Below are positions 1 through 6,984 of a DNA stretch of 21,264 nt, piece by piece (the stretch's first letter is position 1; each line of letters opens with the position of its first letter). The position numbers and the translations under genes were made by a program. The stretch is from assembly GCF_932526225.1 (NCBI RefSeq), contig NW_026019269.1, forward strand, positions 1 through 21,264, given 5' to 3'. Source of the DNA: Nematostella vectensis. Lineage: Eukaryota > Cnidaria > Anthozoa > Actiniaria > Edwardsiidae. Below the pieces are notes generated by a model that was not told the DNA's origin, searched no databases, and worked only from the letters and a program-made list of their open reading frames with translations.

Positions 1-24
1 AAGTTGACCCTTCTGAAGTCAAAG

Positions 25-798
25 ATGGGTAATTGGTCGCAATTGACACTGAACCTACGGCTCGTAATCGATGGGTTTAACATGTCCCGGCAAACCACGA
101 GGCAAGCGCTACAACAGGATTACCTAGACTTAGAAATGGTACCCGATGAGTACAACGAGAAAGTTGTGTTCAAAGTGGGGTGGGGTAATCGTGTGTTGAT
201 ACGGAGACGGCTCGCTGCAAGGCTTGGCTACAGTGACGCCTCCCTATCCGACCAGGGGCCATTCTACGCAACGTTATTACCACCAATCAGTGTAGGAGAC
301 GTTACTCACCCATTAGCGGTAAGGGGTGTCCTTCCCCCTGACTATCCCATCACCGCGAGAGAGCCCCCAAGCCTACCCGAGACGTCTGCTACTTCACATT
401 TGCTACCTCAATGGACTGTGTTCGATTACTCCCTCCCCAAAGGGAGTACAAACGTCCGCGAGTACCCATCCAGTTCCCACCCCGTTTTTGATGTCAAAAC
501 TTTCCAAAACATGTATTTGTACTCGAATATCACCGCCAGCAACTACATCCTAGGGAGCAGTACCCGGAATGTATTACGCGTAATGGTTGACAGGGGGAAA
601 CCTGGTGACCTAGGTGTGGAGCGGGACTTCGACAGACCATTCTACTTCCCCCTACGCTTAGAACTCATCAACGACATCCACCTCTATATAACAGATGACA
701 CAGGCAGAACGATACCATTCTTGTCGGGGGGCTTCGAGGTAACACTTCATTTTAGACGCAAGGCACAGTTATGGTCTTCCCCCTCTTGGCAGGGTTAG
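25..798 (+). CDS. penton-like minor capsid protein (single jelly-roll), possibly 5'-partial
   Basis: Presumed vertex (penton) protein of a Polinton/adintovirus-type capsid. From the ATG at 25 it is 257 residues; that ATG has a strong context (A at -3, G at +4), but the frame is open to the window edge, so a longer N-terminus is possible. The best family signal is the C-terminal strand pattern: a Phe-Tyr-Phe-Pro-Leu run, then ITDDTGRTIPF, then a closing VTLHFRRK segment. As I know the family, this is typical of the minor capsid protein of these elements. The last 28 nt overlap the next gene, and MCP, protease and ATPase follow, which supports a virion role. No internal stops or frameshifts. 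The family call is from pattern memory, not a search. Confidence 0.75.
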   Translation: MGNWSQLTLNLRLVIDGFNMSRQTTRQALQQDYLDLEMVPDEYNEKVVFKVGWGNRVLIRRRLAARLGYSDASLSDQGPFYATLLPPISVGDVTHPLAVRGVLPPDYPITAREPPSLPETSATSHLLPQWTVFDYSLPKGSTNVREYPSSSHPVFDVKTFQNMYLYSNITASNYILGSSTRNVLRVMVDRGKPGDLGVERDFDRPFYFPLRLELINDIHLYITDDTGRTIPFLSGGFEVTLHFRRKAQLWSSPSWQG

Positions 799-1298
799 CT
801 GGAACTCTCTTAGCCCCTATCCTTGGTCCTCTCTTTGGTGGACAACAAGGGCGCGGCTCCCATGCAATAGCCGACGCTGGTGTAATAAGGGGGTATGACA
901 TTAGAAACCCACCCCCTTTCATTGATATGGAGCAACGGGGGATGGGTAGCCAAGCGTTCCAAGGTGCTCCCCTTGGTCAATTGGGGTGGGGGAGCGCCCA
1001 TGGTGAAGCGTTCCGCGGTTACCCTGTGGTGGTACAAACTGGGGGTGGCCTTGGGTCACTCAACACAGACTTACCCTTCGACGCCTCGGGGAGTATTCCA
1101 ATTGGCCATACAACATTCGGGACAACCTCCCCCAAGACGGGGAGACAAATTGCTCATAGAGTGAAAATTATGCCAAAGACTGTACCTCTTGGCGCCCCCT
1201 CCACAGGGGTACCTCGGAGAAGCCATCGGCGCCGTAAAGTCACACCCTCTCACAGACGTCAAAGGGGTGGGAGAAGACCTATGGATATCTTCGACTAG
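771..1298 (+). CDS. pVI-like small capsid/membrane-active protein (175 aa)
   Basis: Starts with a hydrophobic, Gly/Leu/Pro-rich segment (residues 1-24, MVFPLLAGLAGTLLAPILG...) ending in LFGG followed by Gln. That fits the (M/I/L)xGG-x consensus of adenain-type maturation proteases. The middle is Gly/Pro-rich and low in order; the tail is strongly basic (RRSHRRRK), then QRGG at 164-167 and an eight-residue end. Place in the operon (overlapping the penton gene, just before the MCP), hydrophobic N-terminus and basic C-terminus are what one expects of a protein VI-like cement or membrane-lytic protein. Sequence homology is not demonstrated; this is inference from architecture and context. Confidence 0.55.
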   Translation: MVFPLLAGLAGTLLAPILGPLFGGQQGRGSHAIADAGVIRGYDIRNPPPFIDMEQRGMGSQAFQGAPLGQLGWGSAHGEAFRGYPVVVQTGGGLGSLNTDLPFDASGSIPIGHTTFGTTSPKTGRQIAHRVKIMPKTVPLGAPSTGVPRRSHRRRKVTPSHRRQRGGRRPMDIFD

Positions 1299-1301
1299 GG
1301 A

Positions 1302-1339
1302 GAAAAAAAAAAAGATAAAACTGTCTACAAGTGACGTCA
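1302..1339 (+). promoter_or_regulatory. A-rich tract plus CRE-like site before the major capsid gene
   Basis: A run of A's (GAAAAAAAAAAAGATAAAA, 1301-1320) is followed by TGACGTCA (1332-1339), about 50 nt before the capsid ATG. A plausible promoter or leader element; no canonical TATA box is present. Confidence 0.4.
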
Positions 1340-1390
1340 TACCCCCAGTTCATACCCACCCTTGCCACGAAGAAGAGCTCCCTTTACACC

Positions 1391-2701
1391 ATGAGTACTG
1401 CGCATGTTCTCGAGGGGTCACAGCAAGTGGCCAACCCCGGTATGGGATTGTTCACTATGCCAGCCACGGATGTCGCTTTGAAAGATGGGAAGTTTATACC
1501 CTACACACCCAGCGATGAGAGCTCCAACCACATTGAGTGGTACATTCATCCTACTACCACCTACATTGACCTTCAAAAAACACACATAAAACTGAAAGTC
1601 AAGATCACTAAGACCAATAACCAGAACCTCACGGCCGACGAGGCTGCCACTTTTGTGAACAATGTTGGCCATTCCTTGTTCAAACAAGTCAAGGTAGAGT
1701 TGAACAATATGCCAATCACTCTACAAACGGACTCGTATCCGTTTAAAGCCTACATTAGTAACCTACTCAACTACACCAGAGAGGGACAAGACTCCTTCTT
1801 AGGCCTTAGTCTTTGGCATAAAGACACAGCCGGCAAAATGGACGTCACCGCTGTAACGGGTGCTGGGGCAACAAACAAAGGCCTGATCAAACGCAACTCT
1901 TACACAGCCCTGAGTGCGGAGGTTGGCCTAATCATCAACCTAGATGTTGATCTTTTCAAGTGTGGGCGATACTTGTTGAGTGGTGTCCCAATGAAGATCA
2001 GGTTGGAGATGGCAACGCCAGCCTTTGCCCTTATGGGAAGTGGGAAGTTTGTCATAACACCAGGTTCAACCCTCCGATTGTATCACGTTACCCCAACAGA
2101 TACTATAGGACTAACTCATGGCACTGCACTGGTCCAGCACAAATTAGCCAAATACCCTGTGACCACAGCTGTGGTTAAAACAGAGCAGGTTGAGAGCGGA
2201 AAACTCACCAAAAGGTTCAATGACCTGTGGAACGGACTCATCCCAAAGCGAATGGTATTTGGTCTTATCACTAACGCTGCCTACGCTGGGGACTACGATA
2301 AGAATCCCTACAATTTCTTCTTGACGAACGTTACTAACATTGAGTTACGGGTGAATGGTGTTGAGACCCCCTTCACAAGCATCAAAAACATTGCTGGGGA
2401 TGCTATAGACTTGTACTACATGATGCACGAAGGCATAAATGGCAAAACGGGGCGTACAAAAGGCCTGAACATCAACCGTGATGAGTTCTTTGGGGGATAT
2501 GGATTGATTGTCTACGATCTTACAGCGGCAGGAAACGCCTCATCCGGGTACTTTCAGCCACAGTATAAAGGCACGGTGTCACTGGACCTAACGTTCAGTA
2601 CAGCTCCCACCGAGGTGCTTACAGTAGTGCTGTACGGAGAGTTCAACAACGTCATGGAGATAGACGCCGCCCGTCGTGTAATGTACACCATCCAAGGGTA
2701 A
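1391..2701 (+). CDS. major capsid protein, double jelly-roll (hexon-like)
   Basis: Encodes a 436-residue protein that I recognise as the Polinton/adintovirus type of major capsid protein, often found in animal genomes as uncharacterized 'F54H12.2-like' proteins. Features: an N-terminal segment with HIEWYIHPTTTYIDL, then KVKITKTNN and the SLFKQVKVELNN region (a typical strand pair of the first jelly roll), a mid-protein LIPKRMVFGLI segment, and a C-terminal region with EFFGGYGLIVYDLT and TVVLYGEF. The frame extends upstream to a GTG at 1331, but the first ATG is 1391 in a good context (CACCATGA). Upstream lie an A-rich tract (1302-1320) and a CRE-like TGACGTCA (1332-1339). Intact, no breaks. 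Followed after 31 nt by the protease. Confidence 0.85.
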   Translation: MSTAHVLEGSQQVANPGMGLFTMPATDVALKDGKFIPYTPSDESSNHIEWYIHPTTTYIDLQKTHIKLKVKITKTNNQNLTADEAATFVNNVGHSLFKQVKVELNNMPITLQTDSYPFKAYISNLLNYTREGQDSFLGLSLWHKDTAGKMDVTAVTGAGATNKGLIKRNSYTALSAEVGLIINLDVDLFKCGRYLLSGVPMKIRLEMATPAFALMGSGKFVITPGSTLRLYHVTPTDTIGLTHGTALVQHKLAKYPVTTAVVKTEQVESGKLTKRFNDLWNGLIPKRMVFGLITNAAYAGDYDKNPYNFFLTNVTNIELRVNGVETPFTSIKNIAGDAIDLYYMMHEGINGKTGRTKGLNINRDEFFGGYGLIVYDLTAAGNASSGYFQPQYKGTVSLDLTFSTAPTEVLTVVLYGEFNNVMEIDAARRVMYTIQG

Positions 2702-2732
2702 AGGATAAGAAGAAAAAAAAAAAAAAAGAGAC

Positions 2733-3368
2733 ATGAATGCTGACCTCCAACAGGACGCAATGTCCACGGAGGAGCTGGAGACTATAGCCCTCCGTGACCG
2801 TCATATAGAGCCTGTGTTCGAAGGGGTGTACCCCTCGGACCTTCTACCAACCACTATCCCTGAGAATGGGTATGGCTACTCAGCATATATCATGAACACT
2901 GACCCTAGTGGCAGGCCTGGTACCCACTGGCTAGCAGCCTTCTTCACACCAGACCGTTGCGAGTGGTTTGACAGTTTTGGGTTTGGTCCTGAGGCCTACG
3001 GAAAAGTAATGACAGACTTTTGCGCCTTGCGCCCCCGGCTGGTGACGAGCCCACACCGTCTCCAAGCTTTAAACTCAGCCGTGTGCGGACAGTATTGCCT
3101 ATTCTTCCTGTACCACCGTACCCGCGGAGTTACCTTAAGGGAGATCGTCTCAAAGTTTGGTAGTCAGTATAATTGGAACGACCAAGTAGTGTGTTCGTTT
3201 GTGCACGATCTAGTTTGTCATGGCGCTGGTAGGGGCTGTGCCCAACGCAGGCGATGCCCTTGGCGCCAATGTGCTGTGAAACAACACCATTTAGTGCTAG
3301 GTGATAGTAACAATAACAATAGCAATAATAATAATTATAACAATCACAACCTATGGATGTGGCCCTAG
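2733..3368 (+). CDS. adenain-type cysteine protease (virion maturation)
   Basis: Maturation protease of the adenovirus protease (C5/adenain) type. The catalytic set is visible in order: His65 in GTHWLAAFF, Asp80 in CEWFDSFGFGP (acid position), Gln111 and Cys118 in LQALNSAVCGQYCLFFL. The Q-x6-C spacing matches the oxyanion Gln and nucleophile Cys of the family. Length 211 aa, close to the usual size of about 200. An in-frame ATG at codon 10 (2760) is an alternative start. The C-terminal tail after about residue 192 is Asn-rich low complexity and looks like an extension. Preceded by a run of A residues (2713-2727) and followed by AATAAA at 3387. It probably processes neighbouring virion precursors. 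Confidence 0.95.
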   Translation: MNADLQQDAMSTEELETIALRDRHIEPVFEGVYPSDLLPTTIPENGYGYSAYIMNTDPSGRPGTHWLAAFFTPDRCEWFDSFGFGPEAYGKVMTDFCALRPRLVTSPHRLQALNSAVCGQYCLFFLYHRTRGVTLREIVSKFGSQYNWNDQVVCSFVHDLVCHGAGRGCAQRRRCPWRQCAVKQHHLVLGDSNNNNSNNNNYNNHNLWMWP

Positions 3369-3386
3369 TGTAGAGTGGTTCACTAC

Positions 3387-3392
3387 AATAAA
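3387..3392 (+). terminator. poly(A) signal AATAAA after the protease gene
   Basis: AATAAA lies 19 nt after the protease stop and just before the ATPase TATA box, so it probably closes the penton-to-protease transcript. Confidence 0.6.
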
Positions 3393-3442
3393 AAAACATG
3401 TAATGGGTACCCTGTGTCTTGACTCATTATTCCCCTATCGCT

Positions 3443-3450
3443 TATATATA
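3443..3450 (+). promoter_or_regulatory. TATA box of the packaging ATPase gene
   Basis: TTATATAT(A) sits about 50 bp before the ATPase ATG in the only intergenic gap of the virion module. Confidence 0.6.
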
Positions 3451-3499
3451 CTGGTGAGGGTAAAAAGTGGACGGCACTAGATCCCTCAGCCACCCCAGG

Positions 3500-4303
3500 A
3501 TGGAGGACCGACGGTTCCGTTGCCCGTGTGCCATTATGGTAGTTGGTCCAAGTCAATCAGGAAAAACTACATGGGTGCAGAGTTTGCTACGGCAAGCCCC
3601 TATGGCTTTTGACAAACGGTTCCATAAAATAGTTTGTTGTTACGGGCAGTGGCAACCCAAGTACGATTGGCTGCAGAAAAAACTAGGGGTTGAGTTCCAC
3701 CAAGGACTGCCTGACTCTGTCACTGACCTGTTTGGGGAGCACGACACCCCTGGTCTGCTCATCATAGACGACTTGATGGACCAAATCGATAGGGCTTTGA
3801 AAATCTTCACCCAAGAGTCCCACCACCATGACATCACAACTATATTTATCTCGCAGAACCTATTCCCCGGGGGAAAATCACGCACCGCCTCGATCAATAG
3901 CCATTTCTTTGTGTTGTTCAAGGACCCTAGGAACAAGTTAGGGATACGTACACTAGCGCAGCAAGCGTTCCCGGGACAATTAGACTACGTTATGGATGCT
4001 TACGATCAAGCCACTAAAGACCCTTATAGTTGTCTGTTGGTCGACTTCCACCAAACAACCCCTGACAACCTTCGCCTCCGCTCCAACATCCTACCAGAGC
4101 AGTCCCCCATGTACGCCTACCTCCCCAAAAACTCTAGAGGTAAGGATGCATATATAGAGGGGGAGAATGGGTGTACCACATCAGTCAGCGATGCCCAACG
4201 TAAGAGGAAGAGGTCCAAGGGGAGGGTGGACCCCAGCGACCCGTATACGACCCACGGCAAGCGCAAGGCGCAAGCCCGCGGAGTACACCCGCGCCAGGTA
4301 TAG
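3500..4303 (+). CDS. A32-like/FtsK-HerA-type DNA packaging ATPase
   Basis: Predicted genome-packaging ATPase, 267 aa from the first ATG (the frame upstream to 3467 has only a GTG). Walker A is GPSQSGKT at residues 16-23; Walker B is LLIIDD at 86-91; a polar sensor-like segment TIFISQNLF sits at 114-122. These match the A32-like branch of the FtsK/HerA superfamily found in Polintons, virophages and large DNA viruses. It has its own TATA box about 50 bp upstream (3443-3450), just past the poly(A) signal of the preceding unit, so it starts a new transcription unit. The 3' end overlaps the next gene in another frame by 137 nt. Intact. Confidence 0.95.
   Translation: MEDRRFRCPCAIMVVGPSQSGKTTWVQSLLRQAPMAFDKRFHKIVCCYGQWQPKYDWLQKKLGVEFHQGLPDSVTDLFGEHDTPGLLIIDDLMDQIDRALKIFTQESHHHDITTIFISQNLFPGGKSRTASINSHFFVLFKDPRNKLGIRTLAQQAFPGQLDYVMDAYDQATKDPYSCLLVDFHQTTPDNLRLRSNILPEQSPMYAYLPKNSRGKDAYIEGENGCTTSVSDAQRKRKRSKGRVDPSDPYTTHGKRKAQARGVHPRQV
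4150..4156 (+). promoter_or_regulatory. TATA-like box inside the ATPase gene
   Basis: ATATATA lies 41 bp before the second ATG (4191) of the large basic protein gene, the same spacing as at the other genes of the cluster. It argues for 4191 as start. Confidence 0.4.
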
Positions 4304-5324
4304 GGCTGAGGCACGGTACAACAAACGCCTCGGGTTGGAGCCACCAACACCCCCTAGCGGAGTTACCCCCCTCTCCTCATCTAGCAAGTCGTCAACACCA
4401 CCACCATCGTCACCGCGATCGTGGACCCAGTTTGCACCACGAACACTCTCGCGGTACAGCAGCAAACGCTCAGGGCCAGGGCCATTATTGTCATCAGCAT
4501 CATCATCATCATCATCATCACCACACCCACAGCCACTCCCGTCACTACCAACACCACTCAACACAGCTCTCCCACCACTCTCTCCCATAGCATCATCGAC
4601 CCCAGCCAATCTACCCCAACCGACCTCCCCCCTGGGGGTACCCCCCACTTGGGCTGGTTATTCAGGCCTATCGGATGCGTCACTAGCGCTTTCCCCCGGG
4701 AGAGTATACAGTGAGCCTGGCAGAAAGCGGCAAAAGAAAGTAAAGACACCAAAACGGGCGTCCAGTGCCGCAGGGCGCACTCATCATAAGAAGAAATCAC
4801 CACCACAGGGAGGTGTTCTCCAACGATTCCTGGATTGGGGTAGTGCAAACCCACTACCCAACCCCGAAGCAACTGCAATCGCCAATACGACGGTGGACCA
4901 AAGCCAGTTACGCCCGCCTGGGAGCTATGGGTCACCTACCACATTCTCAGCGATAAGACCACTAGGGTCACATGGTTCCACGATCCGTACACCCTCCACA
5001 CCCTCCAGGAGTACCTCTCGTAGGGGGTCAAGGCGCAGAGCTGGGGGAAGTGGAGGAGGTGGAGGTGGGGGTGGGGGTAGTGGTGGTAGTGGCGGTAGTG
5101 GTGGAAGAGGAGGGAGGAGGAGGGGTGGAAGAGGGAGAGGTGGAAGAGCGACCACAACAACAAGAAAGTGCGTCACCCAAAAGAGACGTCGCGCAGATGG
5201 GACCAATGTCACCAAAACAAAGTGCGTCACCACCCAACGTGTAGACAACCAACAAGTTGGTGGCGGTGTTGGTGGAGTCGACAGTGCTGCAAATAACCCA
5301 CCATGGAGGTCCGTTTGGGTGTGA
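4167..5324 (+). CDS. large Ser/Pro/Thr-rich, Gly/Arg-rich basic protein (unrecognised virion-cluster protein)
   Basis: 385 residues, almost wholly low complexity: a basic N-terminus, a long Ser/Pro/Thr-rich stretch (about 60-175), a Lys-rich patch (190-215), a Gly/Ser run near residues 293-310 that merges into Arg/Gly repeats, then two related Cys/Thr units (RKCVTQKRRR and TKCVTTQR). I do not recognise a family. High basicity and position between the ATPase and the small Arg-rich genes suggest a core or DNA-associated role (inference). ATG 4167 has the stronger context (A at -3, G at +4). However, a TATATA at 4150-4156 would place transcription start near 4180, favouring the in-frame ATG at 4191 (codon 9). 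Both starts lie inside the ATPase gene. Confidence 0.7.
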   Translation: MGVPHQSAMPNVRGRGPRGGWTPATRIRPTASARRKPAEYTRARYRAEARYNKRLGLEPPTPPSGVTPLSSSSKSSTPPPSSPRSWTQFAPRTLSRYSSKRSGPGPLLSSASSSSSSSPHPQPLPSLPTPLNTALPPLSPIASSTPANLPQPTSPLGVPPTWAGYSGLSDASLALSPGRVYSEPGRKRQKKVKTPKRASSAAGRTHHKKKSPPQGGVLQRFLDWGSANPLPNPEATAIANTTVDQSQLRPPGSYGSPTTFSAIRPLGSHGSTIRTPSTPSRSTSRRGSRRRAGGSGGGGGGGGGSGGSGGSGGRGGRRRGGRGRGGRATTTTRKCVTQKRRRADGTNVTKTKCVTTQRVDNQQVGGGVGGVDSAANNPPWRSVWV

Positions 5325-5329
5325 AAAAA

Positions 5330-5371
5330 CTCGTAAATAACAAGTGACAAACACCACAACACCATTCCACT
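5330..5371 (+). promoter_or_regulatory. A/T box and leader of Arg-rich copy 1
   Basis: CGTAAATAACAAGTGAC then a CACCACAACACCATTCCACT leader. It aligns with the segment 5541-5582 before copy 2 (GATAAATAGCGGACGAC...CACCACTACACCACTCCGCT), so promoter and gene were duplicated together. Confidence 0.5.
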
Positions 5372-5542
5372 ATGAGACATCGTGTGAGCAAGAACCGTTG
5401 TACTAGGTTGAGGGGGAGAGTGTGTAAGAGAAGGGGCAGACCCCGTCGCTACAGACAGAGGGGTAGGGGTACGCAGCGTGGTAGAGGCAGGAAAGAATGG
5501 CACCTCCTTGGGGTACCACTAAGCCAATGGAAAGCGCTTTAG
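5372..5542 (+). CDS. small Arg-rich core-like protein, copy 1 (56 aa)
   Basis: A short gene starting MRHRVSKNRCTRLRGRVC and continuing with RRGRPRRYRQRGRG-type sequence. It is nearly all Arg/Lys/Gly for 40 residues, with a different end (EWHLLGVPL...). It is clearly a tandem duplicate of the gene at 5583: the N-terminal 37 codons align and the upstream about 45 bp (A/T box plus CACCA-rich leader) also match. Arg-rich small proteins in this position resemble protamine-like or mu/VII-like DNA-condensing core proteins of adenovirus-like particles (inference). The divergent C-terminus may reflect a frame or sequence change after duplication. Confidence 0.7.
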   Translation: MRHRVSKNRCTRLRGRVCKRRGRPRRYRQRGRGTQRGRGRKEWHLLGVPLSQWKAL

Positions 5543-5582
5543 GATAAATAGCGGACGACTAACACCACTACACCACTCCGCT
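5541..5582 (+). promoter_or_regulatory. A/T box and leader of Arg-rich copy 2
   Basis: GATAAATAG about 40 bp before the ATG, followed by a CACCA-rich leader; duplicate of the segment before copy 1. Confidence 0.5.
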
Positions 5583-5786
5583 ATGGGACGCCGCGTGAGA
5601 AGGACCCAACGTACTAGGTTGAGGAGGGGAGTGTGTAAGAAAAGGGGCAGACCCCGCCGCTACAGACAGAGGGGTAGGGGTACGCAGCGTGGTAGGGGTA
5701 TGCAGCGTGGTAGGGGTATGCAGCGTGGGCCCCAAGATTACATCGGTGCTATGTACGATACTGTAAAAACCCTCATGGGTAAATGA
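5583..5786 (+). CDS. small Arg-rich core-like protein, copy 2 (67 aa)
   Basis: Begins MGRRVRRTQRTRLRRGVC, then the RGRPRRYRQRGRG block shared with the 5372 gene, then a GRGTQR/GRGMQR repeat expanded to three units. The end is an ordinary segment, DYIGAMYDTVKTLMGK. A likely DNA-binding virion core protein (inference from composition and context). An A/T box (GATAAATAG, 5543-5551) lies about 35-40 bp upstream and a CACCACTACACCACT leader precedes the ATG. The repeat copies are near identical at DNA level (GGTAGGGGTATGCAGCGT), so recent slippage is likely. Confidence 0.8.
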   Translation: MGRRVRRTQRTRLRRGVCKKRGRPRRYRQRGRGTQRGRGMQRGRGMQRGPQDYIGAMYDTVKTLMGK

Positions 5787-5802
5787 CTCCAATCACTCGA
5801 CC

Positions 5803-5985
5803 ATGGTATTGAGAAAGAGCGGACGCTTCGCGAGAAGACGCACCAAACGTGTTACACGCGTCAAAAGGGGAAGACATACACGTAGGGGAGTGTACGCTGG
5901 TAAAACGGTACAGCATGGTGGGCGTTACCGGAAACTCTGGGTGACAGGACGTGAATTGGATAGGATTGACCCCGCATGGTTGTAG
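5803..5985 (+). CDS. small basic protein (60 aa), core-like
   Basis: MVLRKSGRFARRRTKRVTRV opens a 60-residue, strongly basic protein with a less charged end (GRELDRIDPAWL). It starts 16 nt after the previous stop in a good context (ACCATGG) and is the third Arg-rich gene in a row, but is not an obvious duplicate of the first two. No known family recognised. Probable nucleic-acid-binding core protein by composition and context. Upstream there is only a weak A/T box (GGGTAAATGA, 5778-5787), so it may share the upstream transcript. Confidence 0.7.
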   Translation: MVLRKSGRFARRRTKRVTRVKRGRHTRRGVYAGKTVQHGGRYRKLWVTGRELDRIDPAWL

Positions 5986-5991
5986 CTCTAC

Positions 5992-6003
5992 CCTATAAAA
6001 AAA
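5992..6003 (+). promoter_or_regulatory. TATA box of the pX-like gene
   Basis: CCTATAAAAAAA directly after the previous stop, about 40 bp before the ATG at 6034. Confidence 0.6.
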
Positions 6004-6033
6004 GGGGAGGTACTCCATCGGTACCATTCCACC

Positions 6034-6384
6034 ATGTCACGCCGGTTGAAGAGGAACGCTAAGTTCCTGAATGACCTTTCTACCAGCAAAGGTAGAACAA
6101 GACAATACCTCCTAAAAAAAGCCTCTGGTGAGCAAGTAAACGCGTTGGGTGAGATTGCCCACAACCTGCTAAGAGGCAACGTCCCCCTCAGCAAAGTACA
6201 ACGGAGCAAACTAAGCGCCCACAAACACAGGCTACGTACCCTAGCAAACAAGAGACTACCAGCAAGGGAGAGGAAAAAAATGCTCGTAACCCAACGTGGG
6301 GGATGGGCTATCCCACTCCTACTAGGTGCCCTAGGAGGTACCGCAGGGGTACCCCTGGTCCAGAAACTCATTGGAAAAATATAA
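6034..6384 (+). CDS. pX-like basic protein with hydrophobic C-terminal peptide (116 aa)
   Basis: Residues 1-85 are basic and mostly helical-looking (MSRRLKRNAKFLNDL..., later HRLRTLANKRLPARERKKML). They are followed by VTQRGG (85-90) and a hydrophobic end WAIPLLLGALGGTAGVPLV. A basic body, a Gly-Gly, then a Gly/Leu-rich peptide is a pattern I associate with the pX-like small virion protein of adintoviruses and Polintons. Cleavage after GG90 by the protease would release a 26-residue membrane-active-type peptide (inference). Own TATA box CCTATAAAAAAA at 5992-6003, about 40 bp before the ATG; context ACCATGT. Confidence 0.7.
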   Translation: MSRRLKRNAKFLNDLSTSKGRTRQYLLKKASGEQVNALGEIAHNLLRGNVPLSKVQRSKLSAHKHRLRTLANKRLPARERKKMLVTQRGGWAIPLLLGALGGTAGVPLVQKLIGKI

Positions 6385-6388
6385 ATAA
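6380..6388 (+). promoter_or_regulatory. TATA-like box of the 6434 gene
   Basis: ATATAAATA overlaps the stop of the previous gene and precedes the ATG by about 50 bp. Confidence 0.5.
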
Positions 6389-6433
6389 GGCCAAGGGGTA
6401 ACCATACCACCCAGTCTACCCAAGATAGTCACC

Positions 6434-6892
6434 ATGTCGACACAAAAAGGGGGAGCCTACCGTATGGCCTTGGTACCTGAGCATATGGCAAACCTACTGG
6501 TAACCAAGGAGAAGGTTACCATGGCACCACAGCTGCAGATTGTGGCACGGCTGGACAAAGATATACAGAGGATCCTAAACAACAAAACATTACCATTGGA
6601 GGTAAAAGTACGCCTCTACAACACAGCGCTGATGCAATGGTTAGATTGGATCCAAGAAGCCAAGGACAGTGGGAAGGGTGGGGATAAAGAGACTGATGCC
6701 CAACTTAGGTCCCCCTATGGCCTCCCCTCACCGCCAAGCAGGTCACCAAGCACACCCTTCGCACGTAGCAAACTGGCCTTACCAACGCCACCCTATAGCA
6801 CACCAAGGACCACAAAACCAAAAGCCAAAAAGTCAGCTGAGAGTGTGAGAAGACAGATAGCAAAAACAATAGAGAGATGGGACGATCTTTGA
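6434..6892 (+). CDS. conserved Polinton-type helical protein, putative virion/scaffold (152 aa)
   Basis: Begins MSTQKGGAYRMALVPEHMAN; residues 10-80 are helical with hydrophobic spacing (QIVARLDKDIQRILNN, VRLYNTALMQWLDW). Residues 95-135 are Pro/Ser/Thr-rich, and a basic helix ends the protein. The MxLVP start followed by a helix, 'LDxxIxxIL' and 'KVxxYNxxLxxxL' resembles a protein I recall from cnidarian and arthropod Polinton-type elements, function unknown. A TQKGG motif near the N-terminus echoes QRGG in two neighbours. A/T box ATATAAATA at 6380-6388, about 50 bp upstream. The last rightward gene of the cluster; AATAAA follows at 6944. Confidence 0.7.
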   Translation: MSTQKGGAYRMALVPEHMANLLVTKEKVTMAPQLQIVARLDKDIQRILNNKTLPLEVKVRLYNTALMQWLDWIQEAKDSGKGGDKETDAQLRSPYGLPSPPSRSPSTPFARSKLALPTPPYSTPRTTKPKAKKSAESVRRQIAKTIERWDDL

Positions 6893-6934
6893 AAGGGGAA
6901 AACAACACGCTGTAATGCATGGTTCTCTTTTTTT

Positions 6935-6949
6935 TTTAATAGCAATAAA
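6935..6949. terminator. convergent poly(A) signals
   Basis: AATAAA on the plus strand (6944-6949) serves the rightward cluster. ATTAAA on the minus strand (TTTAAT, 6935-6940) serves the leftward DnaQ-like gene. The two lie within 15 bp of each other next to a T run. Confidence 0.6.
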
Positions 6950-6984
6950 AACACCTTAATACATGTGTACTGTGATAGCTCTTA

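Noticed and set aside
1331-1390. 20-residue N-terminal extension of the capsid protein from GTG
   Set aside because: GTG starts are not expected in this setting and the ATG at 1391 has a good context.
4925-5503. 192-codon minus frame rich in Pro/Leu
   Set aside because: Shadow of the Gly/Arg-rich sequence of the plus-strand gene; no promoter or start support.
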